From positions 6,920 through 43,804 of the forward strand of contig PMCF01000320.1 in NCBI GenBank assembly GCA_003154115.1: a stretch of 36,885 nucleotides of DNA. Direction: 5' to 3'. Positions 16,297 through 24,097 of the stretch are shown here, one piece after another; the first letter of the stretch is position 1, and each line of letters begins with the position of its first letter. Position numbers and translations under genes: made by a program. The notes beneath the pieces were generated by a model that did no database searches, was not told the origin of the DNA, and saw nothing but the letters and a program-made list of their open reading frames with translations. Origin of the DNA: Anaerolineae bacterium. GTDB lineage: Bacteria > Chloroflexota > Anaerolineae > Fen-1058.

Positions 16297-18641
16297 ATTC
16301 GCGGATTACTCGTTACTTCTTACTCGTTAGCCTTCTGCTCGTCATGCTGGCGCAGCTGGCCTTGGCGTCTCCCACGCAATCGGCCGCGTTTGATGAAGGC
16401 TACACCATCACCTATGGCTACGCCTATCTGCGCACAGGCGATGCGCGTTTGAGTCGCGGGCAGAATCCGCCGTTGACCAATGTCTTTATCGCGCTGCCGC
16501 TGCTGTTGAAAGACGACATCGCTTTTCCAATCGATCACTCTACATGGCAAAGCGCCGACATTTACGGCTTCTCCGATGAATTCTTGTGGAAAGCGAATAT
16601 CGATCGCGCGGCACAGTTGGTGCTGCTGACGCGCTTGCCTGAGATGATGTTAGCGTTGCTGCTGGCGTGTGTCGTCTATGCCTTCACTCGATCGGTCTTT
16701 GGCGACCCGGCGGCGTTGATCGCCTTGTTCTTGTGTGTCTTCGATCCGAATCTTCTCGCGCACGGTCACATCGTCGGCACCGATCTGGGTGTGACGTTGT
16801 TTCTGTTCAGCGCGGTGTGGGTGTGGACACTGGCGTTGAAGCGTGATTCACTGCGCGCCGCATTGATTGCCGGCGTGTTGAGCGGCGCGGCCTTGTCGAC
16901 CAAGTATTCAGCGGTGTGGCTTGCGCCGATTCTGCTGGTCCTCACGTTGGTCTATCCCGGCCTGCGCGATCGCTGGCTGGCGCGCCTAAAAATGTTGAGT
17001 GTGTTGGGCCTGGCGGCGTTCGTCGTGATCTGGGGCACGTTCGCTTTCTCGATCGGCCCGATCGTGCCCGGTGGCTTTTATATGCCTGCGCCGCAGTATT
17101 GGGAATCATTGGGTAAGGTTGCCAATCGTGTTGAGTTGGGCACGCCCGCTTTCCTGCTCGGTCAAATCTCGCCGACGGGCTTTCCGCTGTATTATCCATT
17201 TGTGTTCCTGGTGAAGACGCCGCTGCCGACGTTGATCTTACTCGTCATCGGCGTTGCGAGTTTGATCGCGCGGCGCAAGCGCGCGGATATCGCGGTCTGG
17301 GTTCCGCCGCTGTTGTTCATCCTGGCCGCGATGTTCAGCAATCTCAGTTTGGGTTATCGTCTGATTCTGCCGGTACTACCCTTCGCCTTGATGATCGCCG
17401 GGCAGGGGGCGGCCAGCGTTCTCGCCCTCTCCCTGCAGGGAGAGGGATGGGGTGAGGGTCGAAGCCGTTGGGTGCGACGCGTGCGGGCGGTGTTGTTGGC
17501 TGGACTTGTCGCTTGGTTGGTGATCGATTCTCTGTCAATCGCGCCCAGTCACCTCGCCTATTTCAATCAACTCATCAATCGTGATCGTGATTACGAAGCG
17601 CTGGTCGATTCCAATCTCGATTGGGGTCAAGACCTGATCGCACTGCGTGAGTGGCAGCGTGCCAACAACATTACTGATTTGAATTTGGCTTACTTTGGCA
17701 CGGCGCGACCGGAAGCCTACGGCGTTTCCGCTACACTGCTGCCGAGTTTCCCGTTGAACGACTTCGGTCCGGACGCTGACGGGTTCAATGCCAACGCCGT
17801 GCCGCCTGGCCGCTACGCCATCAGTGCGACGAGCCTGCAATTGGGCACGCTCTACAGCCGCTGGAAATTGTATGAAGCGTTCAAAGCGCGGATACCTGAA
17901 GCGCGCGTAGGCCGATCGTTTTTGATCTACAACGTGGCTTATCCGTCGACGGAGATCGATCGCGCGGTGGTGCTCGGCTCGACTGCGGGCGATCTCGATC
18001 GAGCGACATTGGGCGGACAAGCCGATCGGCAACTGCTGGTGAAGTGGGCGGGTCAAGATGCGGTGGTAGTGGATATGCACGGCCCGGCACGTTACATCAC
18101 GCGGGGCGGCGAACCGATCGCGGGCTTTGCGCCTGCCTTGCACGAAGCCTTGATCGCTCAGGCTCAGCGGTTGGGCAGTGATGGCAGCGGTCAATTGCGC
18201 TTGTTTAAGATCGATGCGCGTCCGGTGGTGAGTGCCGTGGTCGCCGCAGTTGCACACGGGCCGGTACTTCTCGCGGATGGATCGGCGTTGACGCTGCCGC
18301 TGGCCTTTGAGGGTGGACTGTCGTTGATCGGGTATGATGTGCACGCGGGACTGGATCAACCGATCGAGTTGGACACCTATTGGCGCGTAGATCAAACACC
18401 GGCCGTGTCCATGTCGATCTTCGCGCATGCCATCGCTGCCAATGGTCAAATCGTCGCTCAGCGGGATGGCTTGAATGTGAGGGTGAGTGCGCTAGAGCCG
18501 GGTGACGTCATTCTTCAACATTTCATCCTCGATCATCCGCCCAGCGTTGAGGCGCTTGAGATCGGGTTGTCCGACGACACATCTGGACAGCGAATGTTAG
18601 CCAATCAGAAGTTTGATCAAGTGAGGTTGTGGTGGAAGTGA
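16293..18641 (+). CDS. GT39-type membrane glycosyltransferase, divergent class II, with C-terminal beta domain
   Basis: 782 residues from a GTG in a GTGA overlap. Heptads (16304-16330) encode residues leading into the first helix (RITRYFLLV). The outer loop reads SAAFDEGYTITYGYAYL (Asp34-Glu35) followed by GQNPPLTN, closer to the classical GT39 loop with a Pro-Pro-Leu motif than the other class II members. LVDSNLDWGQD lies at 437-447. The outer segment is diverged (VKWAGQDAVVVDMHG) and ends in a beta domain with the usual order (LIGYDV, DTYWRV, FAHAIAANGQIVAQRDG). A perfect 22-bp palindrome (17425-17446) is translated in a loop before the last core helix (LSLQGEGWGEGRSRW). The call as a lipid-linked sugar transferase is strong; specificity is unknown. 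Confidence 0.85.
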   Translation: MNSRITRYFLLVSLLLVMLAQLALASPTQSAAFDEGYTITYGYAYLRTGDARLSRGQNPPLTNVFIALPLLLKDDIAFPIDHSTWQSADIYGFSDEFLWKANIDRAAQLVLLTRLPEMMLALLLACVVYAFTRSVFGDPAALIALFLCVFDPNLLAHGHIVGTDLGVTLFLFSAVWVWTLALKRDSLRAALIAGVLSGAALSTKYSAVWLAPILLVLTLVYPGLRDRWLARLKMLSVLGLAAFVVIWGTFAFSIGPIVPGGFYMPAPQYWESLGKVANRVELGTPAFLLGQISPTGFPLYYPFVFLVKTPLPTLILLVIGVASLIARRKRADIAVWVPPLLFILAAMFSNLSLGYRLILPVLPFALMIAGQGAASVLALSLQGEGWGEGRSRWVRRVRAVLLAGLVAWLVIDSLSIAPSHLAYFNQLINRDRDYEALVDSNLDWGQDLIALREWQRANNITDLNLAYFGTARPEAYGVSATLLPSFPLNDFGPDADGFNANAVPPGRYAISATSLQLGTLYSRWKLYEAFKARIPEARVGRSFLIYNVAYPSTEIDRAVVLGSTAGDLDRATLGGQADRQLLVKWAGQDAVVVDMHGPARYITRGGEPIAGFAPALHEALIAQAQRLGSDGSGQLRLFKIDARPVVSAVVAAVAHGPVLLADGSALTLPLAFEGGLSLIGYDVHAGLDQPIELDTYWRVDQTPAVSMSIFAHAIAANGQIVAQRDGLNVRVSALEPGDVILQHFILDHPPSVEALEIGLSDDTSGQRMLANQKFDQVRLWWK
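16304..16330 (+). repeat. Heptad tract, GATTACT/CGTTACT type
   Basis: GATTACT, CGTTACT, TCTTACT and CGTTAG follow in 7-base phase, 11 bases after the GTG start at 16293. They share the 13-mer ATTACTCGTTACT with 6942-6954. Confidence 0.75.
17425..17446. repeat. 22-bp perfect palindrome in a coding loop
   Basis: CCCTCTCCCTG and its exact complement CAGGGAGAGGG meet without a spacer, followed by ATGGGGTGAGGG. It is translated in frame as SLQGEGWGEG. This is a common kind of dispersed GC-rich repeat. Confidence 0.8.
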
Positions 18642-20692
18642 AGTCAACCTGGACAATGAATCAACCCAGCCGCCCGCGACGACTGGCGATAGTCGTGGCC
18701 CTGCTGTTGGTGGCATTTGGTATGCGCACCTATCAGTTGTCAGAAGTGCCGGCGGGCATGATGCATGACGAGCTGTTGCAGCTGCGCGCAGCGGCCGAAG
18801 TCAGTCGCGGCGAATGGAAGATGCTGTACAACCCGGGCTATGGCAGTGAGCCGCTGTATTATCCCGTGCTGTCTGCTTCGCAGTCACTGCTGGGGACGAA
18901 TCCATTGGGGCGACGATTGCCGGGAGTTTTTGCCGGCCTGTTGGGGTTGTGCCTGGTTTACGCGTTGGCCTATCGGATGCTTGGCTGGCGCATCGCCGTG
19001 ATTGCCTTGGGGGCGAGCGCCGTTGTGTGGTGGTCGGTGGTTATGCAGCGCATCATTTTGCGCGAAGTATTGGAGATGCCGTTTTATGCGCTGACTTTAT
19101 ATGCTTTCTGGCGTGGCTATGAAGAAGCGACGCGTACCGCGCGCCCGGGTTGGCGGTTTTTCATTCTGGCAGGAGTTGCGTTGGGCGCGGCTCAATATGT
19201 GCACACCATTCCGCGCGGCTTGTTCGCCGTGTTCGTTTTATTCGGCTTGTATGTGCTGATCTTTCAGCGCGCAGCATTCAAACGCCTGTGGCGTGGCATC
19301 CTGGTCTTGGTGATTATCGCTGAAGTGATCGCCGCGCCCTTATTGATCTATGCCGATCAACATCCTGACGTGGATGGCGTGCCCTCGATCGATCTATTCC
19401 AGGAAAACGGTGTGGCTGTCTTCGCGGCGCGCTTGCCGACGACCGTGTCGCGCATTGTGGGTCAGTTCTTTTATGCGGGTGATGATGCCGGAGAATATAA
19501 CATTCCCTATCGCCCAATCTTTGAACCGCTGGGCGCGGTGTTGTTTGGCCTCGGTTTACTCGTCGCACTCTGGCGCATCCGCCAGCCCGTTTATGCTTAT
19601 CTCCTCATCGCCTGGGCGATCGTGCTAGTGCCGAATATTCTATATGACACTGACCTGCTATTTTCACGGCTGGTCTCAGCTCAGGCCACCACGTATATTT
19701 TTCTCGGCATCGGCGTTGGAGCAATAGCAGACGGCCTAGATCGAATTCGAAAAGGCTGGTTTCCCAGGGCGGTTATCGACGTCGGCTTGATTAGCTTAGG
19801 CGTGGTCTATCTGCTGGGCACGGCGCACGATATGTTTGTGGTGTGGCCGTCGTTGAACAACATTCGCTGGGTCTTCAATACGTCCTTGCGCGATCTTGGG
19901 CGTTACTTTGACGCGCAAACTCAGCCGCTGCCGCCGATCTCGCAATGCACGCTGTTCGTTTGGCCGGATTATCACGACTCGCTGGCCCAACTGGGCGCGC
20001 CCTATCTCATCCAACGGCGCGATGTGCGGCCCCGCTGGCACGACTGTCGTTACAGCATGGTGATTCCCGCCGGCGGACAGTATCTCTACGTCTATCCCGG
20101 CGTGGAACCATTGACCGATTTTCTGGGACGGTCAGTTCAGAAACCGTGGCTGGATGCGCCCTATGTTCAACCGGTTGAAGGTTTGAATAATGCGCTGCGC
20201 GTCGATGTGCAAGCCCCGTTGGCGGAGAAACTTACGCAGTGGAGCAAACTCACGGTTGCCTGGCCGCCTGAAGCACACCCGCCTGCGCCGGCCCAACTCC
20301 CCGTCGACTTCAATCACGCCGTCGAATTGATCGGGTATCAGATCAAGCCGCCGCAGGTGAAACCCGGCGGCAATGTGCGCGTGCTTACCTATTGGCGCGT
20401 GACGGGCAATCTGCCTGCGGATTTGATCGCCTTCACGCATCTCTATCGCACACCCACCGAAGTGATGGCGCAGCAAGATCAACTCGATGTCGATGGTCCC
20501 AGTCTTCAGCCGGGTGATGTGTTTATGCAATCACACGAATTCATTGCCGTGCCCCCGGACACGCCAGCGGGCGCCTATTCGATCGGAGTTGGGTTGTATC
20601 GCAAAGACACGGGCGAGCGCTGGCCGATCTATGTTGGCGATCAGCATGTAGCCGATCGGATCTTTTTGACCCAGGTGCAGGTAACGCCATGA
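18638..20692 (+). CDS. GT39-type membrane glycosyltransferase, class I, with C-terminal beta domain
   Basis: 684 residues if translation begins at the GTG that overlaps the preceding stop as GTGA, the pattern used elsewhere in the array, with GAGG and GGTGG upstream. GTG 18629 and ATG 18656 are alternatives. Class I signature: EVPAGMMHDELLQLRAA (Asp44-Glu45), then GSEPLYYPVLSAS. Core helices include AGVALGAAQYVHTIPRGLF, equivalent to the TYxxxRxLP helix of the other class I members, and no repeat insert is present in the preceding loop. The outer part has DVRPRWHDCRYSMVIPAGG, where two Cys (CTLFVW and HDCRYS) could pair, and the beta domain (LIGYQI, TYWRV, QQDQLDVDG, GLYRKDTGERWP). Function: probable polyprenyl-phosphate-sugar transferase. 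Confidence 0.85.
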   Translation: MKSTWTMNQPSRPRRLAIVVALLLVAFGMRTYQLSEVPAGMMHDELLQLRAAAEVSRGEWKMLYNPGYGSEPLYYPVLSASQSLLGTNPLGRRLPGVFAGLLGLCLVYALAYRMLGWRIAVIALGASAVVWWSVVMQRIILREVLEMPFYALTLYAFWRGYEEATRTARPGWRFFILAGVALGAAQYVHTIPRGLFAVFVLFGLYVLIFQRAAFKRLWRGILVLVIIAEVIAAPLLIYADQHPDVDGVPSIDLFQENGVAVFAARLPTTVSRIVGQFFYAGDDAGEYNIPYRPIFEPLGAVLFGLGLLVALWRIRQPVYAYLLIAWAIVLVPNILYDTDLLFSRLVSAQATTYIFLGIGVGAIADGLDRIRKGWFPRAVIDVGLISLGVVYLLGTAHDMFVVWPSLNNIRWVFNTSLRDLGRYFDAQTQPLPPISQCTLFVWPDYHDSLAQLGAPYLIQRRDVRPRWHDCRYSMVIPAGGQYLYVYPGVEPLTDFLGRSVQKPWLDAPYVQPVEGLNNALRVDVQAPLAEKLTQWSKLTVAWPPEAHPPAPAQLPVDFNHAVELIGYQIKPPQVKPGGNVRVLTYWRVTGNLPADLIAFTHLYRTPTEVMAQQDQLDVDGPSLQPGDVFMQSHEFIAVPPDTPAGAYSIGVGLYRKDTGERWPIYVGDQHVADRIFLTQVQVTP

Positions 20693-22137
20693 CCCGGCTG
20701 AATGAAGTGCTGTCGCGCCGCCGGTTCAGTGTGATCTTGTTCGTGTCTTTCATGCTGCTGTGGGCGCTGTTGACCAAAGTTCACACGCACTCGTGGCAGG
20801 AAGAATCGCGCATGGCGACGGTGCAGACGTTGGTCGAGCAGGGCACGTTCGTCATCGATCACACTGAATTCAATCGCACGGGCGACAAAGTCTTCATCAA
20901 CGAGCACTTCTATTCCGACAAGACGCCCTTGTTGTCGGTGGCGGCCGCGGGCGCGTACTCGATCTTGCACAACGTCTTCGGCCTCACGCTCGACCCGACG
21001 ATCTGCGTGCCCGACGAGGACCCCGCGGCCTGCCGCGCCTTCACGCCGACCGGCACACGCTTCACCGCCTTCTATTGGCTCACGCTGATCTTCATCGGCG
21101 GCTCAGCTTCGTTGCTCATCGTCCTTTTCTGGCAGGCGATGTTGAATGCCGGAGCGAATGGAACATTAGCAACGGCGCTGGCTGTAGCATTAGGTATCGC
21201 CTCGCCTCTCGCGCCCTATTCGATCGTGTTTGCCGGTCACGTCCCGGCGGCGCTGTGTCTGTTTGCGGGATTCACGTTTTTGATCACAGCTTCAGGACTT
21301 GAGGCTTGCCCGTATCCGCCGCATTGCGGCGGCGGGCCGCTGGGCGTAGCCGGAGTCCAATCGCAGGAGGCGGCAAACCCGGCTAAAGCCTCCACTCCAG
21401 ATGGCGGGAACGGGCAAGCCTCAACTTCAAAAGTTCGATGGAACAGTTGGCGCTTCTTCTTCGCCGGGTTCTTCATCAGCTTGGCCGCCAACATCGATCT
21501 TACACTGGCGATCTTCATCGTCGCGTTTGGGCTGTGGGTGTTGTTCACTCGCTGGCGCGGGCTGTTGCCGTATGCGCTGGGCGCGCTGCTTCCGTTTGCG
21601 CTGAGTGCCGTGGTCAATTACTGGGCGGCGGGAACGATCATGCCGCTGTACTTCGATCCCAAAGCCTACGACTTTGTGGGTACGGTGCTCAACACGACCG
21701 TCGGCGGCACGAATGGCTTCTATTCATGGGAGTTTGGAACACGCTACACCTACGATATGTTCATCGGTCAGCGCGGCCTCTTCTCTTTCACGCCGATGTT
21801 GATCTTTGCCTTTGTCGGGATCGGCGTGGCGATCAAACAACGGCAACCGCGCGGACTCGCGCTGGCGCTGCTGCTGGGTTCACTCATCTTTGCGGCTTAT
21901 CTGATTCTGCGCACGGACAATTTCGGCGGACTGGCGTGGGGCACGCGCTGGTTCGTGCCGCTGGTGCCGCTGTGGTGGTACTTCTCACGTGATGCGTACT
22001 GCGTGATGCGTAATAAACCGCGCGCCGCGTTTGTCTGGCAAGCGTTGTTTTGGGTCGCGGTGTTGATTTCGTTTTTGACTGCAGCGCAGGGCCTGCATGA
22101 TGCCTGGAGAGATATATTTCCCTTGCTGCGGTTATAA
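20689..22137 (+). CDS. GT-C like polytopic membrane protein without C-terminal beta domain
   Basis: 482 residues, one of two short members of the array. The first outer loop reads HSWQEESRMATVQTLVEQG, then TFVIDHTEF, GDKVFINEHFYSDKTPLLSV. Acidic residues at 38-39 occupy the place of the GT39 catalytic Asp/Glu, and the SDKTPLLS stretch resembles the SDK/HPPL segment of GT39-like proteins. A second outer loop has YDMFIGQRGLFSFTP. The protein stops after the last membrane segment (RDIFPLLRL), lacking the outer beta module. A 126-bp palindromic element (21299-21424) is translated in frame in a loop between helices (EACPYPPHCGGG...). ATGA overlap with the upstream gene; a possible AGGT lies about 8 bases before the start. 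The exact family is uncertain. Confidence 0.75.
   Translation: MTRLNEVLSRRRFSVILFVSFMLLWALLTKVHTHSWQEESRMATVQTLVEQGTFVIDHTEFNRTGDKVFINEHFYSDKTPLLSVAAAGAYSILHNVFGLTLDPTICVPDEDPAACRAFTPTGTRFTAFYWLTLIFIGGSASLLIVLFWQAMLNAGANGTLATALAVALGIASPLAPYSIVFAGHVPAALCLFAGFTFLITASGLEACPYPPHCGGGPLGVAGVQSQEAANPAKASTPDGGNGQASTSKVRWNSWRFFFAGFFISLAANIDLTLAIFIVAFGLWVLFTRWRGLLPYALGALLPFALSAVVNYWAAGTIMPLYFDPKAYDFVGTVLNTTVGGTNGFYSWEFGTRYTYDMFIGQRGLFSFTPMLIFAFVGIGVAIKQRQPRGLALALLLGSLIFAAYLILRTDNFGGLAWGTRWFVPLVPLWWYFSRDAYCVMRNKPRAAFVWQALFWVAVLISFLTAAQGLHDAWRDIFPLLRL
21299..21424. repeat. 126-bp inverted-repeat element inserted in frame
   Basis: Perfect 15-bp terminal arms TTGAGGCTTGCCCGT (21299-21313) and ACGGGCAAGCCTCAA (21410-21424) enclose an inner hairpin CCGCCGCA/TGCGGCGG (21316-21332) and GCTAAAGCCTCCACTCCAGA (21382-21401), related to 14141-14160. 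At 126 bp it is a multiple of three and contains no stop in the host frame. Confidence 0.75.
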
Positions 22138-22146
22138 GCGGTTGCG

Positions 22147-24081
22147 ATGAACTCAGATCAATCCAAAATTCAAAATTCAAAATCTAAAATTCTCTGGCTG
22201 CTCATTCCGTCGCTGTTGCTGATCGCCATTCTGGCGTTCGATCTGCTGCCGATTCTGCGCGGCAACGACGAGTGGCGCTGGCCGCTGCGCGGGCTGGAAT
22301 CTCCGGCGCGCCTGATCGTCCCGATCGTTACTCTCGGCCTCTACGTCTTTCTGTGTGCTCTGTGGTTGAAGAACTTTGAACGCGGTGAGACTTCACGCCG
22401 TTACGAGCGCTGGTTTTTGCTGTTTGTTACACTGGCCGCACCGCTGCTTCAACTCTCGCTGGCGTTTGCCGTGTCGCGCCTACCGCTGCTGGAATTTTTC
22501 GGTCCGACGGTCTCCATTCACAACAGCGGCTATTTCACTACGGCGGTCGCCGCGCCCGATCTTAATCAGCTCCTGGCGAATTTCCCAGCACAGATGCCGC
22601 AGCTACCCATCCATGCGCAGTCGCATCCACCGGGCGCAGAGATCGTGCAGTGGCTGGTGTGGCAGGCCCTTCGCGCGGCACCGCCGTTGGCGGACTCCAT
22701 CGCGCTGCCGCTGCGAACATTGCAATGCCACAATCCGGGACTCATGGCGCTGGACAATGCACAGATCGCCAGCGCGACGATCGGCATGTTGCTGCCGCTG
22801 TTGGGTAGCCTGGCCGTGTGGCCGCTCTTTGCGTTTGCCCGGCGCGTGTCCAACTCACGCGTGGCTGCCATCACCGTGATGGTGTTTCCCGTGCTGCCCC
22901 TGTTTGCCATGTGGATGAGCCAGTGGGATCAAATCTATCCATTGTTGTTATTTGTCGGCTTGTATCTCGCGCACACCGGATTGGAGAAGCGCTCGTGGTG
23001 GCGCATCTTTGCCGCAGGCGTGCCGCTGTCCATCGCCTCGTTTTTCAGCGTTGGCAATGCGGTGTTGATGGTGATCGTCGGCCTTTATGGCCTTACCTGG
23101 TTATGGTTTCAGCGTGCTTCTCTCCGTCCCTCCATCTCTCTTTCTCTCCGTCTCGCTCTCGTCTTTGCGCTGGGCTGCGCCTCCATCTGGCTGCTGTACT
23201 GGCTGTTGTATAGCGTTAACCCGCTCAGCGTGATTTCTATCGGTTCGCGCCTCGCGTTCGAATCAACTACAGGCAATCGATCGTATGGCGTCTGGCTGCT
23301 CGGCAACCCGATCGATTTTGCGGTCTTCCTCGGCCTGCCGATTGTGATCGTGCTGCTCTACAATTTGATCAAACGCATTCCGTTTCCAAAATCCCTTCTG
23401 CCGATCGCGCTTGCTACTTTTGGAACTCTGTTGTTATTGTGGCTATCCGGCATCGTGCGGGGCGAGGTGGGACGCCTGTGGATCTACTTCGGGCCGTTGG
23501 TGATGTTGATCGCGGTCGGGTGGCAAGATGCAGGAAGCAAGATGCAAGAGGATACGCCTTACGTTTTACGCGTTACGTTTTACGTTTTGCTCATCGCGCT
23601 GGTCGCCGCACAACTTCTCGTCATGAACACACGCTGGCTGGTCAACGATAGCTTTCTGGATGAGCCGCCGGAACGATCGGCGGTACTGAATCCAGCGCCG
23701 TTGTCCCATACCACATCTGCCGAGTTTGCCGATCAAATCGCACTGCGCGGCTACGCTGTCAACTCAGCGGGGAACGCGATCGATCTGACTTTGCAGTGGC
23801 AGGCGCTGGCACAACCACCGCACGCCTACACCGTGTTTGCACACGTCGTCGCTGCGAATGGTCAGCAGGTGGGGCAACAGGACAACATGCCGGTGCGCGA
23901 TCAATCGCCGACTTCATGCTGGACAGTGGGCGAGTATGTGGTCGATCCTTATTCGATCCCGATCGCGGCGGGCGCACCGGGGCCTTTCAAGATCGTGGTC
24001 GGTTTGTATCGCGCTGACACGGGCACGCGTCTGCCGCGCAGCGATGCCCAGGGCGACAGCGTGACATTGAATGGGCCATGA
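22147..24081 (+). CDS. GT-C type membrane protein (HPPG type) with C-terminal beta domain
   Basis: 644 residues. The N-tail (MNSDQSKIQNSKSK) is encoded by heptads (22163-22190). Unlike class I and II, it has two or more hydrophobic segments before the long outer loop, which carries IHNSGYFTTAVAAPDLNQLL and QSHPPGAEIVQWLVW (HPPG at 160-163), a motif seen in some GT39-related enzymes. Two further repeat tracts are translated: C/T-rich (23118-23160) encoding LRPSISLSLRLAL, and a double heptad tract (23523-23590) encoding the loop WQDAGSKMQEDTPYVLRVTF before the last helix. The beta domain is present but without the usual middle outer segment (LRGYAV, TLQWQAL, VFAHVVAANGQQVGQQDN, GLYRADTGTRLP). 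It starts 9 bases after the upstream gene with no Shine-Dalgarno sequence; TATAAG lies 8 bases before the start. Confidence 0.78.
   Translation: MNSDQSKIQNSKSKILWLLIPSLLLIAILAFDLLPILRGNDEWRWPLRGLESPARLIVPIVTLGLYVFLCALWLKNFERGETSRRYERWFLLFVTLAAPLLQLSLAFAVSRLPLLEFFGPTVSIHNSGYFTTAVAAPDLNQLLANFPAQMPQLPIHAQSHPPGAEIVQWLVWQALRAAPPLADSIALPLRTLQCHNPGLMALDNAQIASATIGMLLPLLGSLAVWPLFAFARRVSNSRVAAITVMVFPVLPLFAMWMSQWDQIYPLLLFVGLYLAHTGLEKRSWWRIFAAGVPLSIASFFSVGNAVLMVIVGLYGLTWLWFQRASLRPSISLSLRLALVFALGCASIWLLYWLLYSVNPLSVISIGSRLAFESTTGNRSYGVWLLGNPIDFAVFLGLPIVIVLLYNLIKRIPFPKSLLPIALATFGTLLLLWLSGIVRGEVGRLWIYFGPLVMLIAVGWQDAGSKMQEDTPYVLRVTFYVLLIALVAAQLLVMNTRWLVNDSFLDEPPERSAVLNPAPLSHTTSAEFADQIALRGYAVNSAGNAIDLTLQWQALAQPPHAYTVFAHVVAANGQQVGQQDNMPVRDQSPTSCWTVGEYVVDPYSIPIAAGAPGPFKIVVGLYRADTGTRLPRSDAQGDSVTLNGP
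22163..22190 (+). repeat. Heptad tract, TCAAAAT type
   Basis: CCAAAAT, TCAAAAT, TCAAAAT and CTAAAAT in exact 7-base phase encode part of the N-tail of the gene at 22147. Confidence 0.85.
23118..23160 (+). repeat. C/T-rich short repeat in a coding loop
   Basis: Degenerate units of the kind CTCCGTCC, CTCCATCT, CTCTTTCT, CTCCGTCT are translated in frame in the gene at 22147. Similar units lie in the loop tract at 5405-5434. Confidence 0.55.
23523..23590. repeat. Two adjacent heptad tracts in a coding loop
   Basis: GCAAGAT, GCAGGAA, GCAAGAT, GCAAGAG (23523-23550) is followed by CTTACGT, TTTACGC, GTTACGT, TTTACGT (23558-23585). Both keep exact 7-base phase and are translated as the loop before the last core helix of the gene at 22147. 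Confidence 0.85.
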
Positions 24082-24087
24082 TATAAT
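24061..24087 (+). promoter_or_regulatory. Candidate internal promoter at a gene junction
   Basis: TGATATAAT (24079-24087) is a consensus extended -10 element that overlaps the stop codon of the upstream gene. GTGACA (24061-24066) matches the -35 consensus in five of six positions, but with a short 15-base spacer. The ATG at 24098 lies 10 bases downstream, so a transcript from here would be nearly leaderless. Confidence 0.45.
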
Positions 24088-24097
24088 CGCGCCGATC

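Noticed and set aside
17535-18449. 304-codon minus-strand frame
   Set aside because: Antisense of the class II gene at 16293, with the same Arg/His/Gln-rich composition and no start context.
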